Part shown: positions 47,521 through 56,855 of the stretch, piece after piece
Numbering within the stretch: position 1 is the stretch's first letter
How the letters are laid out: the number at the start of each line of letters is the position of its first letter
Origin: Picocystis sp. L7
Lineage: Eukaryota > Chlorophyta > Picocystophyceae > Picocystales > Picocystaceae
Assembly: GCA_020975725.1 (NCBI GenBank)
Contig: QXJR01000005.1
Span: 62,001 to 126,000 of the forward strand
DNA length: 64,000 bases
Reading direction: 5' to 3'
Program-made: the position numbers and the translations under genes
Notes under the pieces: model-generated
What the model was told of the DNA's origin: nothing
The model's input: the letters and a program-made list of their open reading frames with translations, nothing else
Database searches by the model: none

Positions 47521-49723
47521 GTGAACAGTGGCACGGAATGCGCCTGCCGTACAAAAGATGTCGGGGATTTCAAAGAAGCATTGCTCACCATCCACAATGA
47601 TGAGTTCTTCCTGCAAGAAGTGACTCCTACCTTTCACATCTATAAGGTACAGGTGTATTAATGCCTCTGTCACCTACAGGCACGATCCGAACGAGTACCA
47701 TTGGCAATCATACCCACGGTGAACTCGTCTTCTGCTTGCCTGCACACCTTGAGCATTACTGCAGCCACTATTAGGCATGTAGCAGGTGGCATCGGGCTCC
47801 GCTTGGAGCAACGAAACGTACTGGAATCATCAATAGATTGGGTGCAAGGTTGACCTTGTGGATGCTTCTATGTCATGCCGCTTGGCTCTTTAACTTTTCC
47901 ATGTGCATGACGTCGTTAGCCCACGTGATCCTGGGTAGAGCTACGGATAGCTCAAACAAGTAGGAGATGGTACGCATAGTACGCGTAAATGTGGAATTGA
48001 CAAGTGACGAAGATTTTCCTGAAAAGCCACGCACGCTCGATTTCGAATTTTAGACAGCTGCCCACGGCCGTCTTCCTACACCCACAACTGGCGAATTCAC
48101 CTTGGGAAGACATGGAGTATGCACGCTGTCCAGCAACCATGGCGGGAGTGTCTCGAACGCTATTATCGCGATGGTTTGCCTCTGCTCGACTGGACGCCTT
48201 TCGTCGATGCTTTCCGCAACATAGGAGGTGTTGTCCTGTTCCTCAAGCTGGCAGCACCTCCTGGACATGGGCAGGAAGTGCGCACTACGGAGCAGCCACG
48301 CTTGTGACTTGTCAGGTGGCGAACATTCGCTCCACCGCGGGTTGATGCGCATTCGTCTGGACGATGGACGATTGGAGAGGATTTCACGCGCGGCATGGAA
48401 TTCAGGAGGCTGATCACCTACGTAGGATGTCCTCCCTTGTTGTTCTGGCCTGCAGGAATCGGGCAATGGTTGCTTGGGTGGGGAATTTACGGTTGGGGAG
48501 GTGTTGCAGCTGTACGAACCCTCGTGTTGTGGGCGTGCATGATCTTTCCTCTGTCTGCGTGTGGTTTGCGTATCTGCCCACCTGTGACGAAATTGTTCCG
48601 TTTCTTTCTTCCGTCCGATTGGGCGTTGGTCATCTTCGTGGAGGGTGGGAGCGTGTGTTCGATCGCAGGTGTGGGAGTGGCGTTCATGGGATGGATGGAG
48701 CTCCACTCGTCCCTCCTCCAAGATGTGGATCTGGATGTGGTTGTGGTTGTGGTTGTGGTTGTGGGTGTGGGTGTGGGTGTGGGTGTGAATCTGGATGTGG
48801 CTGTAAGTGTGGGACCCTTCTCCCCACCCGGGTTGGCCCCGTGGTGGGTCGTATGGACGATCGGATGGGAGACGTTCCATCCCCCACGTACGATCTCCAC
48901 CGTCCATGGGGGGTCCCTCGCGGTCGAATGGACACGGATGGGCCATCCCGGAGGACCACCCACTCCCACCTTGCACCCTTCCTCTGCGTTCCACGACGCC
49001 AGATCCCCCTGTTCGGGGATATTCGACCGTTCGTGTCGTCATTTCGGTTCCGATCCCCTACGAGGAGGTCCTTCTCTCCGGTCCGCCGCCATCCCCCCTC
49101 CCTCTCCCCCTCTCATGGGAAACGACCCCCCCCATCCCTTCCCATCCCTCTTGGGGGTACCCTTTTCCCACCCCTTCCCCCACGGGCACAAGGCCAGGAC
49201 CGATGGAAGTGGTGGACGATCCAGAAGGATCTCCCATTCACGGTTGGATCGGACCGATCCCCGAGAAGGGAGGAGAGAGGAAACTAGGGGTTTTGAACCC
49301 CGACCCCATCCCCTTTCGGATCCATCGATCCCCCTTTTGGATGGTTGGGGTAGAAGGACACCTTCCTCCTCCCAGGGTCCCATTGTTGTCCACGTACGAA
49401 CGAAGCGCCGCCATCGACGCCAAGGCCGCAACCCACGTGCGAGAAGGAAAGACAGGGAAGGGATCGAATCCACGTCGATTCCCTCGAAGGAGAAGACGCA
49501 TCGAACGATCCACTAGAGGTGGAACCGAAAGCAGACGAGACGCAGGCGAAGATCTCACCAGGCAGACACGCGATCGTCCGATCGATCCAGACCTCGTCGT
49601 AGCCAGAGAAGAAACGCATCAAGTGGATCGGACGAGGCGCGATCCAAACACACACACGCACACGTGTGGTGCATCGACACGTACGTGAAGAACAACGAAG
49701 AACGGAGCACACGTGCGGGTACG
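47521..49723. other. intergenic region with a GT-rich repeat and promoter-type DNA
   Basis: No gene is recognised with confidence. A plus-strand frame at 48138-48345 starts MAGVSRTLLSRWFASARLDA, which looks like a mitochondrial targeting peptide, and another frame at 48119-48307 has a helical look; either could be an exon of an unresolved small gene. From 48,830 to 49,500 the DNA is pyrimidine- then purine-biased with many CCATCCC and GATCC words, like other promoter gaps here, and leaves long chance open frames. Confidence 0.35.
48721..48812. repeat. GTGGTT/GTGGGT hexanucleotide repeat
   Basis: About 90 bases of TGTGGT and TGTGGG units with GGATCTGGATGTGG at the left edge and a similar block at the right. 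It translates to Val-Gly runs on one strand and His-Asn/Thr runs on the other, which explains chance open frames crossing it. Confidence 0.88.
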
Positions 49724-49972
49724 ATGGCAGACGAGGACGGCAGTAGTGGCAGTAGTGGTTTACGAGGCAGAAAACAAAGGGTGAACTTCGAAAACGCAAA
49801 CGCGTGCCGCGGAAGCAACCCCATCCGAAACGACCAGTGGAACGGCAGTGGATTCCGTGCTGGACACCCATCGATCACACACGGATACGGCGTGGAATAC
49901 ATCCGAGGGAAAGGAGGGGTCGCCAAGTACAGGGACTGCGCCTACTCGGACTGCGTGAGGAAACCCTCCTGA
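49724..49972 (+). CDS. small hypothetical protein, 82 residues
   Basis: ATG at 49724, stop at 49970-49972. The composition is coding-like: an acidic Ser/Gly start (MADEDGSSGSSG), a basic RGRKQRVNF stretch, then a Gly/Tyr-rich part ending KYRDCAYSDCVRKPS with three cysteines in total. No domain is recognised, and there is no signal peptide or membrane segment. It lies on the same strand 245 bases upstream of the AdoMetDC-ODC gene, so it could be a separate short gene or an exon. The preceding 200 bases are of promoter type. Confidence 0.4.
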   Translation: MADEDGSSGSSGLRGRKQRVNFENANACRGSNPIRNDQWNGSGFRAGHPSITHGYGVEYIRGKGGVAKYRDCAYSDCVRKPS

Positions 49973-50216
49973 CACGACCACGAGAAACAGAGGGCAAGTA
50001 CCCCAAAACCAACTGAACGACCAGAGATTGAAACGGTCGACTGATCCACACTTGCCACCAGCAGAGGCAGATTACCAAAAGCGATTCCATATTCTCCCCC
50101 ACGCTGGTTGTGACCAAGACCTGGTCAGCGGTTTTTAGAACCCTCGCCCTGTGGAAGGACTGGCATACTGCGCTTAAACAGACAGAAAGGACATTGAGGA
50201 GACACCAGGCATTGCA

Positions 50217-52745
50217 ATGGCGTCATCATACTCCGTCAGTGCTGCCCAGCTCTCTGCAGATGGCAATGCGGCTGTCACGACCGGCGTTGCAGCCAACAGT
50301 CAGGAGCATGTATTTCCCACTCCAGGTTTTGAAGGCATGGAGAAAAGAATCGAAGTGGACTTTGACTGTGCCAACTTCGAAGAGAAGACTCTCAGGAGCA
50401 TTCCGCAGGCCCTTCTTCAAGAGATGCTGGATCTTGCAGAGTGCACCATTGTTTCACACCGGACTAGTGGACACTTTGATGCTTATGTCCTCTCGGAATC
50501 AAGCCTCTTTGTCTATCACAACAAGATGGTGCTAAAGACATGTGGCACCACCAAGTTGCTCAATTCGTGCAGTAAGATGATCCAGCTAGCAGAGGAGATT
50601 GGGCATGTCCCTCGCCGCGTGAAGTACACGCGGGGCAACTTCCTGTTCCCGTCTGCCCAACCACACCCCCACACCTCGTTTAGCCAAGAAGTGGAAGTCC
50701 TTAAGCATCACTTTGGACAACTTGCTGCCAATGGCTCTGCGTACGTTCTTGGTGACGCACTCAAGGGATTCCAGTGGCATGTATTTGTGGCAGGTATTGG
50801 CGATGGAACTGCAGAGAGAGACACAAACTGTACTATGGAAGTATGCATGACTGGCCTGCACGCAGAAAGCATGGCCCATTTCTTCAGAGATGAGAAGTTT
50901 GTGGACGCTGCCACTGTCACCAAGGCCAGTGGGATTGCAGACCTACTTCCTCATGCAGAGATAGATGACTATGTGTTTGAACCGTGTGGATATTCTATGA
51001 ACGGTTTAGAGGGAAACGGTTTCTCAACCATCCACATTACCCCAGAGGAGGGGTTCAGTTACACAAGCGTGGAGCTGAGTGGGTACCATCCTGATAAGAT
51101 TGATCCTTGCAAGTTTGTCAATCAGATATGCAGTGTGTTTAGGCCCAGTCGTATTTCTGTGGCTTTGACAGTAAGCAGTAGCAACGAACCAAAGTACCTG
51201 CATTGGGTGCAACCATTTGCTTGCCCACGCAAGTATTCATGTGCTGGTGGGGTAGTGCAAGACTTTGCTTGCGGAGGAAGAACTGTCTATCATCAGTTCA
51301 GTCTGTTGGATGAGTTTGCTCATGCTGAGCTTGTCAGGAGTTTATCGCCAAACTCAGTTCTGGACACTTTTTCCTGTTCATCTGACGATGAGATGTACTA
51401 TGCCTACGAGAAGCCAAGTCCCTGTGACCCTCGCGCCAAAGAAAAGAAGTTGATCTCGCCAATGCCAGGTACAGCACTCGGGAAAACACCCTGCATCAGC
51501 AATCTTGCCTCTGTTCTTGCTGCACACAACACTATGACAATTGCCTCTGCAGAGCTGGAACACATCGAGCAATTCATGTGTCAGCTGATCAGGGGTCTAT
51601 CTTTGGAGGATACTTTCTACATCATGGACCTGGGTAACGTTGTCAGGAGGTTCCAAGTTTGGCAAGAAGCCATGCCAAGTGTGCGCCCATTTTATGCCGT
51701 CAAGTGCAACCCAAATCCTGCCCTGTTGAGTGTCCTTGCGTCCATGGGTGCTGGTTTTGATTGTGCAAGTAGTGCAGAGTTGGACCAGGTTTTATCCTTG
51801 GGTGTGGCACCTGATGACATTATATTTGCCAATGCGTGCAAGATGCCTTCCCATGTGTCGCACATGGCGCAGAGAGGCATTTCCAGGACCACCTTTGACA
51901 ATGAGCAGGAGCTGTACAAGATAAAGGATCGGCACCCTGGTGCTGAATTGTTGCTTCGTATCCGTGCAGATGACCCGAATGCAAGGTGCCAGCTGGGGAA
52001 TAAGTTTGGGGCTGAAGAGAAGGAGGTGCCATTCTTATTGCAGGAGGCAAGGAGGCTGAGCCTGAATGTTGTAGGGGTCTCCTTTCATGTGGGGAGCGGT
52101 GGCACAAATCCAGATGCTTTTGTACAAGCGATTGCCGCATCCAGGAGGGTATTTGACGTTGCGGAAGTGACTGGATATCAGCTTAAACTACTGGACATTG
52201 GTGGAGGGTTTGCCGGGTGCAACGTGTCGTGCGAAGGTGGGTTGTTCAAGGTGGCCAATGCCGTAAACGGGGCCCTGGAAAGTTACTTTCCTCTTTCGTG
52301 TGGCGTGTCCGTCATTGCAGAGCCTGGACGGTATTTTGCCGAGTCAAGCGCAACTTTGGCGACAGCCATCTACGGAAAAAGGTCTAGATGGAATGATAAT
52401 GGGCTCCAAATGCACTACTGGATCACAGATGGATTGTATGGCTCATTCAATTGCCTCCTGTATGACCACGCAACCGTGAGCTGCCGGCAACTGAAACTAG
52501 CTACCGATGCCCATGTGGTAGATGACAGACAGCAGCACTCCTCCACTGTGTTTGGGCCCACTTGTGATGGTCTGGACACAGTGTTACGGGATTACCCTCT
52601 TCCCAAACTCAGCGTGGGTGATTGGTTGGTTTTCCCTTCAATGGGTGCCTACACGTCAGCGGCAGGGTCAGAATTCAATGGCTTCAGTGCTGCCAAGGCA
52701 CCCGTTTTCTATGTGTACTCTGAAAACGATCGATGCATGATGTAA
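50217..52745 (+). CDS. bifunctional S-adenosylmethionine decarboxylase - ornithine decarboxylase
   Basis: One intronless 842-residue frame. Residues about 40-375 are a eukaryotic AdoMetDC: the self-processing site YVLSESSLFV, where cleavage between Glu94 and Ser95 would make the pyruvoyl group; KTCGTTKLL; FEPCGYSMNG; and TIHITPE. A hinge of about 60 residues (about 375-435) follows. Residues about 435-835 are a PLP-dependent ODC: PFYAVKCNPNP with PLP lysine K496, VSFHVGSGG (H624), the LLDIGGGF loop, AEPGRY, ITDGLYGSFNCLLYDHA, and the dimer-interface active-site GPTCDGLD (C783). The two activities make decarboxylated AdoMet and putrescine for spermidine synthesis. The order matches the Plasmodium fusion. 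All key residues of both halves are visible, so both should be active. The stop lies 106 bases from the stop of the convergent CysRS gene. Confidence 0.95.
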   Translation: MASSYSVSAAQLSADGNAAVTTGVAANSQEHVFPTPGFEGMEKRIEVDFDCANFEEKTLRSIPQALLQEMLDLAECTIVSHRTSGHFDAYVLSESSLFVYHNKMVLKTCGTTKLLNSCSKMIQLAEEIGHVPRRVKYTRGNFLFPSAQPHPHTSFSQEVEVLKHHFGQLAANGSAYVLGDALKGFQWHVFVAGIGDGTAERDTNCTMEVCMTGLHAESMAHFFRDEKFVDAATVTKASGIADLLPHAEIDDYVFEPCGYSMNGLEGNGFSTIHITPEEGFSYTSVELSGYHPDKIDPCKFVNQICSVFRPSRISVALTVSSSNEPKYLHWVQPFACPRKYSCAGGVVQDFACGGRTVYHQFSLLDEFAHAELVRSLSPNSVLDTFSCSSDDEMYYAYEKPSPCDPRAKEKKLISPMPGTALGKTPCISNLASVLAAHNTMTIASAELEHIEQFMCQLIRGLSLEDTFYIMDLGNVVRRFQVWQEAMPSVRPFYAVKCNPNPALLSVLASMGAGFDCASSAELDQVLSLGVAPDDIIFANACKMPSHVSHMAQRGISRTTFDNEQELYKIKDRHPGAELLLRIRADDPNARCQLGNKFGAEEKEVPFLLQEARRLSLNVVGVSFHVGSGGTNPDAFVQAIAASRRVFDVAEVTGYQLKLLDIGGGFAGCNVSCEGGLFKVANAVNGALESYFPLSCGVSVIAEPGRYFAESSATLATAIYGKRSRWNDNGLQMHYWITDGLYGSFNCLLYDHATVSCRQLKLATDAHVVDDRQQHSSTVFGPTCDGLDTVLRDYPLPKLSVGDWLVFPSMGAYTSAAGSEFNGFSAAKAPVFYVYSENDRCMM

Positions 52746-52851
52746 ACTTTGCAGACGTGTTTAGATGCAGAGTGTGGAGTCAAGTTGCTTTAAATGAATA
52801 TTAATTGTTCCTGGTATGGCTTTGTGTCTATCTATATGACAGAACTGACTT

Positions 52852-54876
52852 TCAGCTCTCCAATTGCCTCATAGCAGGTTTCCACCGGGACCCATCTTGA
52901 GCGCCATCCATCAGCATGATTCCTTGTGCAGCCAACTCATCCCGTATGCAATCAGAGAGCTCAAAGTTTTTGCTTCTCCTAGCTTCCAGCCTCTTTTCCA
53001 AAATCTGTTCCAGTTGCTCTTCATCCATCCCTGCCCGCTCAAGGGCAAGGGCTCGCATTTCAGAGAGGACAAGATCTGGGTCTTCCATGTACATCCCAAG
53101 ACAGTCAACAGAAGCTTCTAGGGCTCTGAGGTTGGCGCGCATTCGAGGAAAGCGGTCTTTCGCTTTCCTTCCTTTCTTTGTGTGAAGAAGATCGTTTAGG
53201 ATCTTAAGAGGTTGTGAAATTGCTCCAATCGCAAGAGGAGTATTCAGATCGTCTGCAAGAGCATGTAGCACTGTTTCTACGAGTGCTATTCCTTCCTTCG
53301 ATGCTTCCTCTTCGGCCCTCCTTTCTACCTCGCATGTGGTTGTTAGGGAGTACCCTGTAACAGGGTCTTGCAACAGTTCTCTACGAACGTCTGCCATGGT
53401 CTGGTAGAGGTAGAAGGAGCGTTCCGATGCCTCCTCCAATGCTCTCTGCGTGTAGTTTATTGCCGATCTGTAGTGCGTTCCGACCAGAAACCACCGCAGT
53501 GCTAGGCTATGATACTTGCGAAGGACTTCCTTTATAGTAAAAAAGTTCCCAAGAGACTTGGACATTTTTTTCGCTATCCACGTTACGAAGCCATTGTGCA
53601 TCCAAAAATTGGAAAAACTGTTGTGATCCGTCTTGCACCCACAAGAAGCTTCACACTGAGCGATCTCATTTTCGTGATGAGGAAACATGAGGTCCACCCC
53701 ACCACCATGGATATCAATCCTCTGTCCCAAGAGTGACTGAACCATAGAGCTGCATTCAATGTGCCAACCTGGGCGGCCCCTCCCCCAGGGACTATCCCAC
53801 CACGGCTCCCCAGGTTTCGCTGACTTCCAAAGTGCAAAGTCTGATGCATCACGCTTACCGCTGCCAATGCCACCTTGGTCCATTGAGTTGACATTCGGTT
53901 CAGAACTTTGCTTGAATTCTCTTTCTATTTTCGCACACACCTCGGCACTGACTGAGGACTCCACTGTTGCTTCTTTTTCAGCTTGCAGCATTTCCATCTC
54001 CGCTCTTTCACGTGCACGCTGGCCGGCCCCTGCTTTATTGTCTTCTTGCTCCCTCATGGCCAGCTTCTTCCCGTAAGCTGGCAGCGTTCCCACTGCGAAG
54101 TAGACATCTCCAGAGTTTGGCACGTAGTAACCATGCCCATTTTCAACGATGCGTTGGATCATGTCTACAGCTTCCTTGATATGATGGGTTGCTCTGGGCT
54201 CCATGGTTGGTGGCAGGCAGTGCAGTCTCTCCATGTCCTGCCTAAAGGATTGGTAATACGTTTCCGCCAGCTGCTCTGTAGATTCTTTTCTTTCTTGCGC
54301 CCTGGCGATGATTTTGTCGTCGATGTCGGTGACGTTCCTGCAATATTGGACCTGGTACCTGGCCTTCCTGAGCACACGGTAGAGCACATCGAAGGCCACA
54401 TAGGCTCTGGCATGTCCCACGTGTGCGTGATCATAGACTGTGACTCCGCATACGTACATGGTGACCCTACCAGGTGTTATGGGATTGAACTTTTCCTTGG
54501 TTCGTCCCAGGCTGTTGTACAAGTGAAGGTGATCCTGCAGGATACTCGAAGCACGCGTGGGATCCACGCCCTCCAGCACGGACAATCGGTCCGAATGGTT
54601 TTTGGAAACCGTTCCTTCCGATCCATGTACAACCGTCTTGGAATGCGAAGACAAAGCATACGAAGCGAAATTGTGAGAGGTAGATCCAACACGTTTTCCT
54701 CCGTGTCTGGTGCAGACCAGACAGCTGCGGTTGAAAGTGTCAGACGCAGTCCACCACGTGCGTGGACGTGTCCACCTGTCGAAGGAACTCCTCGATCCAC
54801 TCCTTGCTGGATGGATGGATCCAACACGTGTGCGAAAAGGCGCCATGGCCGCACAAGCACGCGGCAGGCGGTCCAT
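52852..54876 (-). CDS. cysteinyl-tRNA synthetase, probably organellar or dual-targeted
   Basis: 674 residues from the ATG at 54876; a second ATG at 54846 is also possible. Class I signatures: HVGH at 152-155 (HIGH), KMSKS at 437-441. Zinc-site residues are Cys143 (YVCGVTVYDHAHVGH), Cys375 in HIECS, and the His pair of FPHHENEIAQCE. The first 120 residues are basic, Ser/Thr-rich and unlike the catalytic core, so probably a targeting peptide. A charged insertion of about 70 residues (271-339, rich in Glu/Lys/Ala) splits the catalytic domain before DFALWK. The C-terminal helical domain ends with a usual DALR-like fold. It attaches cysteine to tRNA-Cys. No intron is seen. Confidence 0.95.
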   Translation of the reverse strand: MDRLPRACAAMAPFRTRVGSIHPARSGSRSSFDRWTRPRTWWTASDTFNRSCLVCTRHGGKRVGSTSHNFASYALSSHSKTVVHGSEGTVSKNHSDRLSVLEGVDPTRASSILQDHLHLYNSLGRTKEKFNPITPGRVTMYVCGVTVYDHAHVGHARAYVAFDVLYRVLRKARYQVQYCRNVTDIDDKIIARAQERKESTEQLAETYYQSFRQDMERLHCLPPTMEPRATHHIKEAVDMIQRIVENGHGYYVPNSGDVYFAVGTLPAYGKKLAMREQEDNKAGAGQRARERAEMEMLQAEKEATVESSVSAEVCAKIEREFKQSSEPNVNSMDQGGIGSGKRDASDFALWKSAKPGEPWWDSPWGRGRPGWHIECSSMVQSLLGQRIDIHGGGVDLMFPHHENEIAQCEASCGCKTDHNSFSNFWMHNGFVTWIAKKMSKSLGNFFTIKEVLRKYHSLALRWFLVGTHYRSAINYTQRALEEASERSFYLYQTMADVRRELLQDPVTGYSLTTTCEVERRAEEEASKEGIALVETVLHALADDLNTPLAIGAISQPLKILNDLLHTKKGRKAKDRFPRMRANLRALEASVDCLGMYMEDPDLVLSEMRALALERAGMDEEQLEQILEKRLEARRSKNFELSDCIRDELAAQGIMLMDGAQDGSRWKPAMRQLES

Positions 54877-54886
54877 GGCCCAGCAG

Positions 54887-54938
54887 CAGACACACCCACG
54901 ATGCCCAGACACACCCACGATGCCCAGACACACCCTCG
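54887..54938. repeat. 19-bp tandem repeat at the CysRS 5' end
   Basis: About 2.7 copies of CAGACACACCCACGATGCC lie just upstream of the CysRS start at 54876. The repeat keeps the frame open upstream of the ATG. Confidence 0.85.
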
Positions 54939-55614
54939 TTTCCGTCCGTACGACAGGGGACTACTGCTGTAGTGCGATTGTCCCGATCGACACTCCTTTC
55001 GAGACACACCCCAGCCTCATCCGAAGTGTCGAAACGGGGAAGTTTCTAGCATCCGGAGAAAAAGACTTGCATGGAGAGGAATGACACCATGACCAGGTAC
55101 GTCCATGAGCTCACGCCTCGCACACGGTGCCGTTGATCCATTCATAGACATGCACATGTCGAGAAAATGATTCGTCTGATGATGAAAACACACCAAGTAC
55201 AACCGGGATGTTGCTCGATCATTGGAACGGCATGGGTCCCCGCCCATGACAACGTAGGTATAGAAGTGCGCAATCTTTCGGGAAGTGGAGAACGTAGCTG
55301 TCACATATGCTCCGATCTATGTACATGTGATGTCCGAATGATAGGTTGCGATGATCGCCCTCCTCAATTGTGGCGTTTCGCATTATTCCACGCCTACAAT
55401 CCGTTTCGAAGAAGGTAACCTCAATACAAACAGAATTGATTGTGTGGCGTATAGCTTAGAGGTGCTTCTCGAGAGAAGAGATACTCAATAAATTAGGTAA
55501 GGGTTAAGGTGGCGTGGATGTAATACTTATTCTATCATTTTACCATGTCCATTGGGACGCCCTTGTAAACACCTAAAATGGCATAGGCTACACCCCCCTT
55601 AGTGAAGTGAGTGG
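54939..55614. other. CysRS 5' flank and degraded DNA
   Basis: The first 100-150 bases should hold the CysRS promoter. At 55,167-55,418 a plus-strand frame contains TAWVPAHDNVGIEVRNL, which faintly resembles the WVPGH...GNE..AD motif of LINE-type RNase H; this is too short to assign. The remainder is AT-richer with no recognisable feature. Confidence 0.35.
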
Positions 55615-56273
55615 TGTAGCGTCCGACTGATGTGGCACGTGCTCAGGGTCTCACCAGCACCGAAAAGAGCGTCGTTTGAAGGTGGCGAAGTGGAGGAGGC
55701 GTGGGGAAGGCGGTAGCTCTTCCGAAAGAAAGCAAGTGAACTAAAAAGACAAAGGGAGGGACCTAGGGGTCTACCTCTCTCTCAACCGCCCTTGAGCGGT
55801 TGAAGACAGCCTGGCGGGGCTCCCCAACTGCCCACGTGGGGGGCGGGCGATGCATTGGATGGTCCCGAAGGGTCGTTTCCAAGCGACCCTGGCCTGTCCG
55901 TCGCATCGCCACCGTTGGGTTGCCCCAGCCCTACCTTCTAGAAGGGATTGAGGGAAGGGATTCCAAACACCACAACCCTTCAATCCCGGTCTGTTCCGTT
56001 CGAGTCCTCGATGGGGAGGTCCCTTAGTAAGGGGCGAGTCCCCTTACTACAAGGGTTCTGACCGGACCAGGTCTCGACCCAACTTGGAGAGGGGTTCGAA
56101 GGGGCCCTCTCATGGATAGGGCCTCTAGGGCCTACATTCTCCTGGTTCCTGTCACTAACTGACACACCTAAGCATGATTGAAATCATAAATGTAACTGAT
56201 GGGGTCATAGAGCATAGTCTGAATTTCTGCCACGGTATGTGTTGATTCATATCCATCTGTCCATAGCACACGG
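55615..56273 (-). mobile_element. gypsy retrotransposon fragment (3' end, minus strand)
   Basis: Read on the minus strand: the last ~135 bases of a pol region (AEIQTMLYDPISYIYDFN, against AEIRAMLYDPISYVYDFL in the neighbouring element), a purine-rich tract, then a 522-base LTR (TGTAGGCCCTAG...GGACGCTACA, 55615-56136). The LTR shares blocks such as CTTCTAGAAGGTAGGGCTGGGG and the terminal GGACGCTACA with the neighbouring LTR but is clearly diverged. It is a relative, not a copy, of the element at 56274, and is broken and incomplete. It ends exactly where the next LTR begins. Confidence 0.88.
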
Positions 56274-56855
56274 TGTAGCCTAGCAGGGACCCTACGAGAC
56301 CCTGCGTGAAGACCCCGAGACTTTGGGGAGTAAAAGGGCAGTCATTGCCTTACTGCTCCCTACTACCGTTATACCATAGATCCGGGTCTGGATTGAATGT
56401 GGGTCAACAGAGCCCGGGAATAGATGCAGAACGCCCCGGGTCAATGGACATGTTTCAGTAAGGGATGAAGGGAACCCTTGACCGGTAGAGTTGAGTCGAA
56501 AGGATTCCCTTTCCCCGTGTACTTCTAGAAGGTAGGGCTGGGGAGGCTGGACGGTGTCGATGACTCGGACAGCTGGCGGACGCCCCACGGCTGGCTGCAC
56601 GGACGGTCAGATTTGACCGTCAGCAGCACGTGGACCCTCCTTGTGCCCCACTTGCCCTCATCTCAACCGCCACTGAGTGGTTTTGAGAGACGGACCTCCA
56701 GTCCATCTCTTTGCCTTGCAATTCACTTTTCTACTTGTCCTCCGAGACGACCTCCTCGCCTCATCAGCCTCTTCCAGGACCTCAACGACTGCTGAGAGCC
56801 GCAACTCGCTCGTTGCACAAGTGTCCCCTGTCTGCGACCCTACTTGGACGCTACA
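56274..56855 (+). repeat. 5' LTR of the gypsy element
   Basis: 582 bases, TGTAGCCTAGCAGG to GGACGCTACA. It starts directly at the end of the minus-strand gypsy fragment. Confidence 0.96.

Noticed and set aside
48119-48307. Glycolipid-transfer-like or mitochondrial small protein
   Set aside because: Two overlapping frames look plausible and neither shows a conserved motif; no exon chain could be supported.
55167-55418. LINE RNase H fragment (WVPAH)
   Set aside because: A single short motif without neighbouring reverse transcriptase or other RNase H residues.
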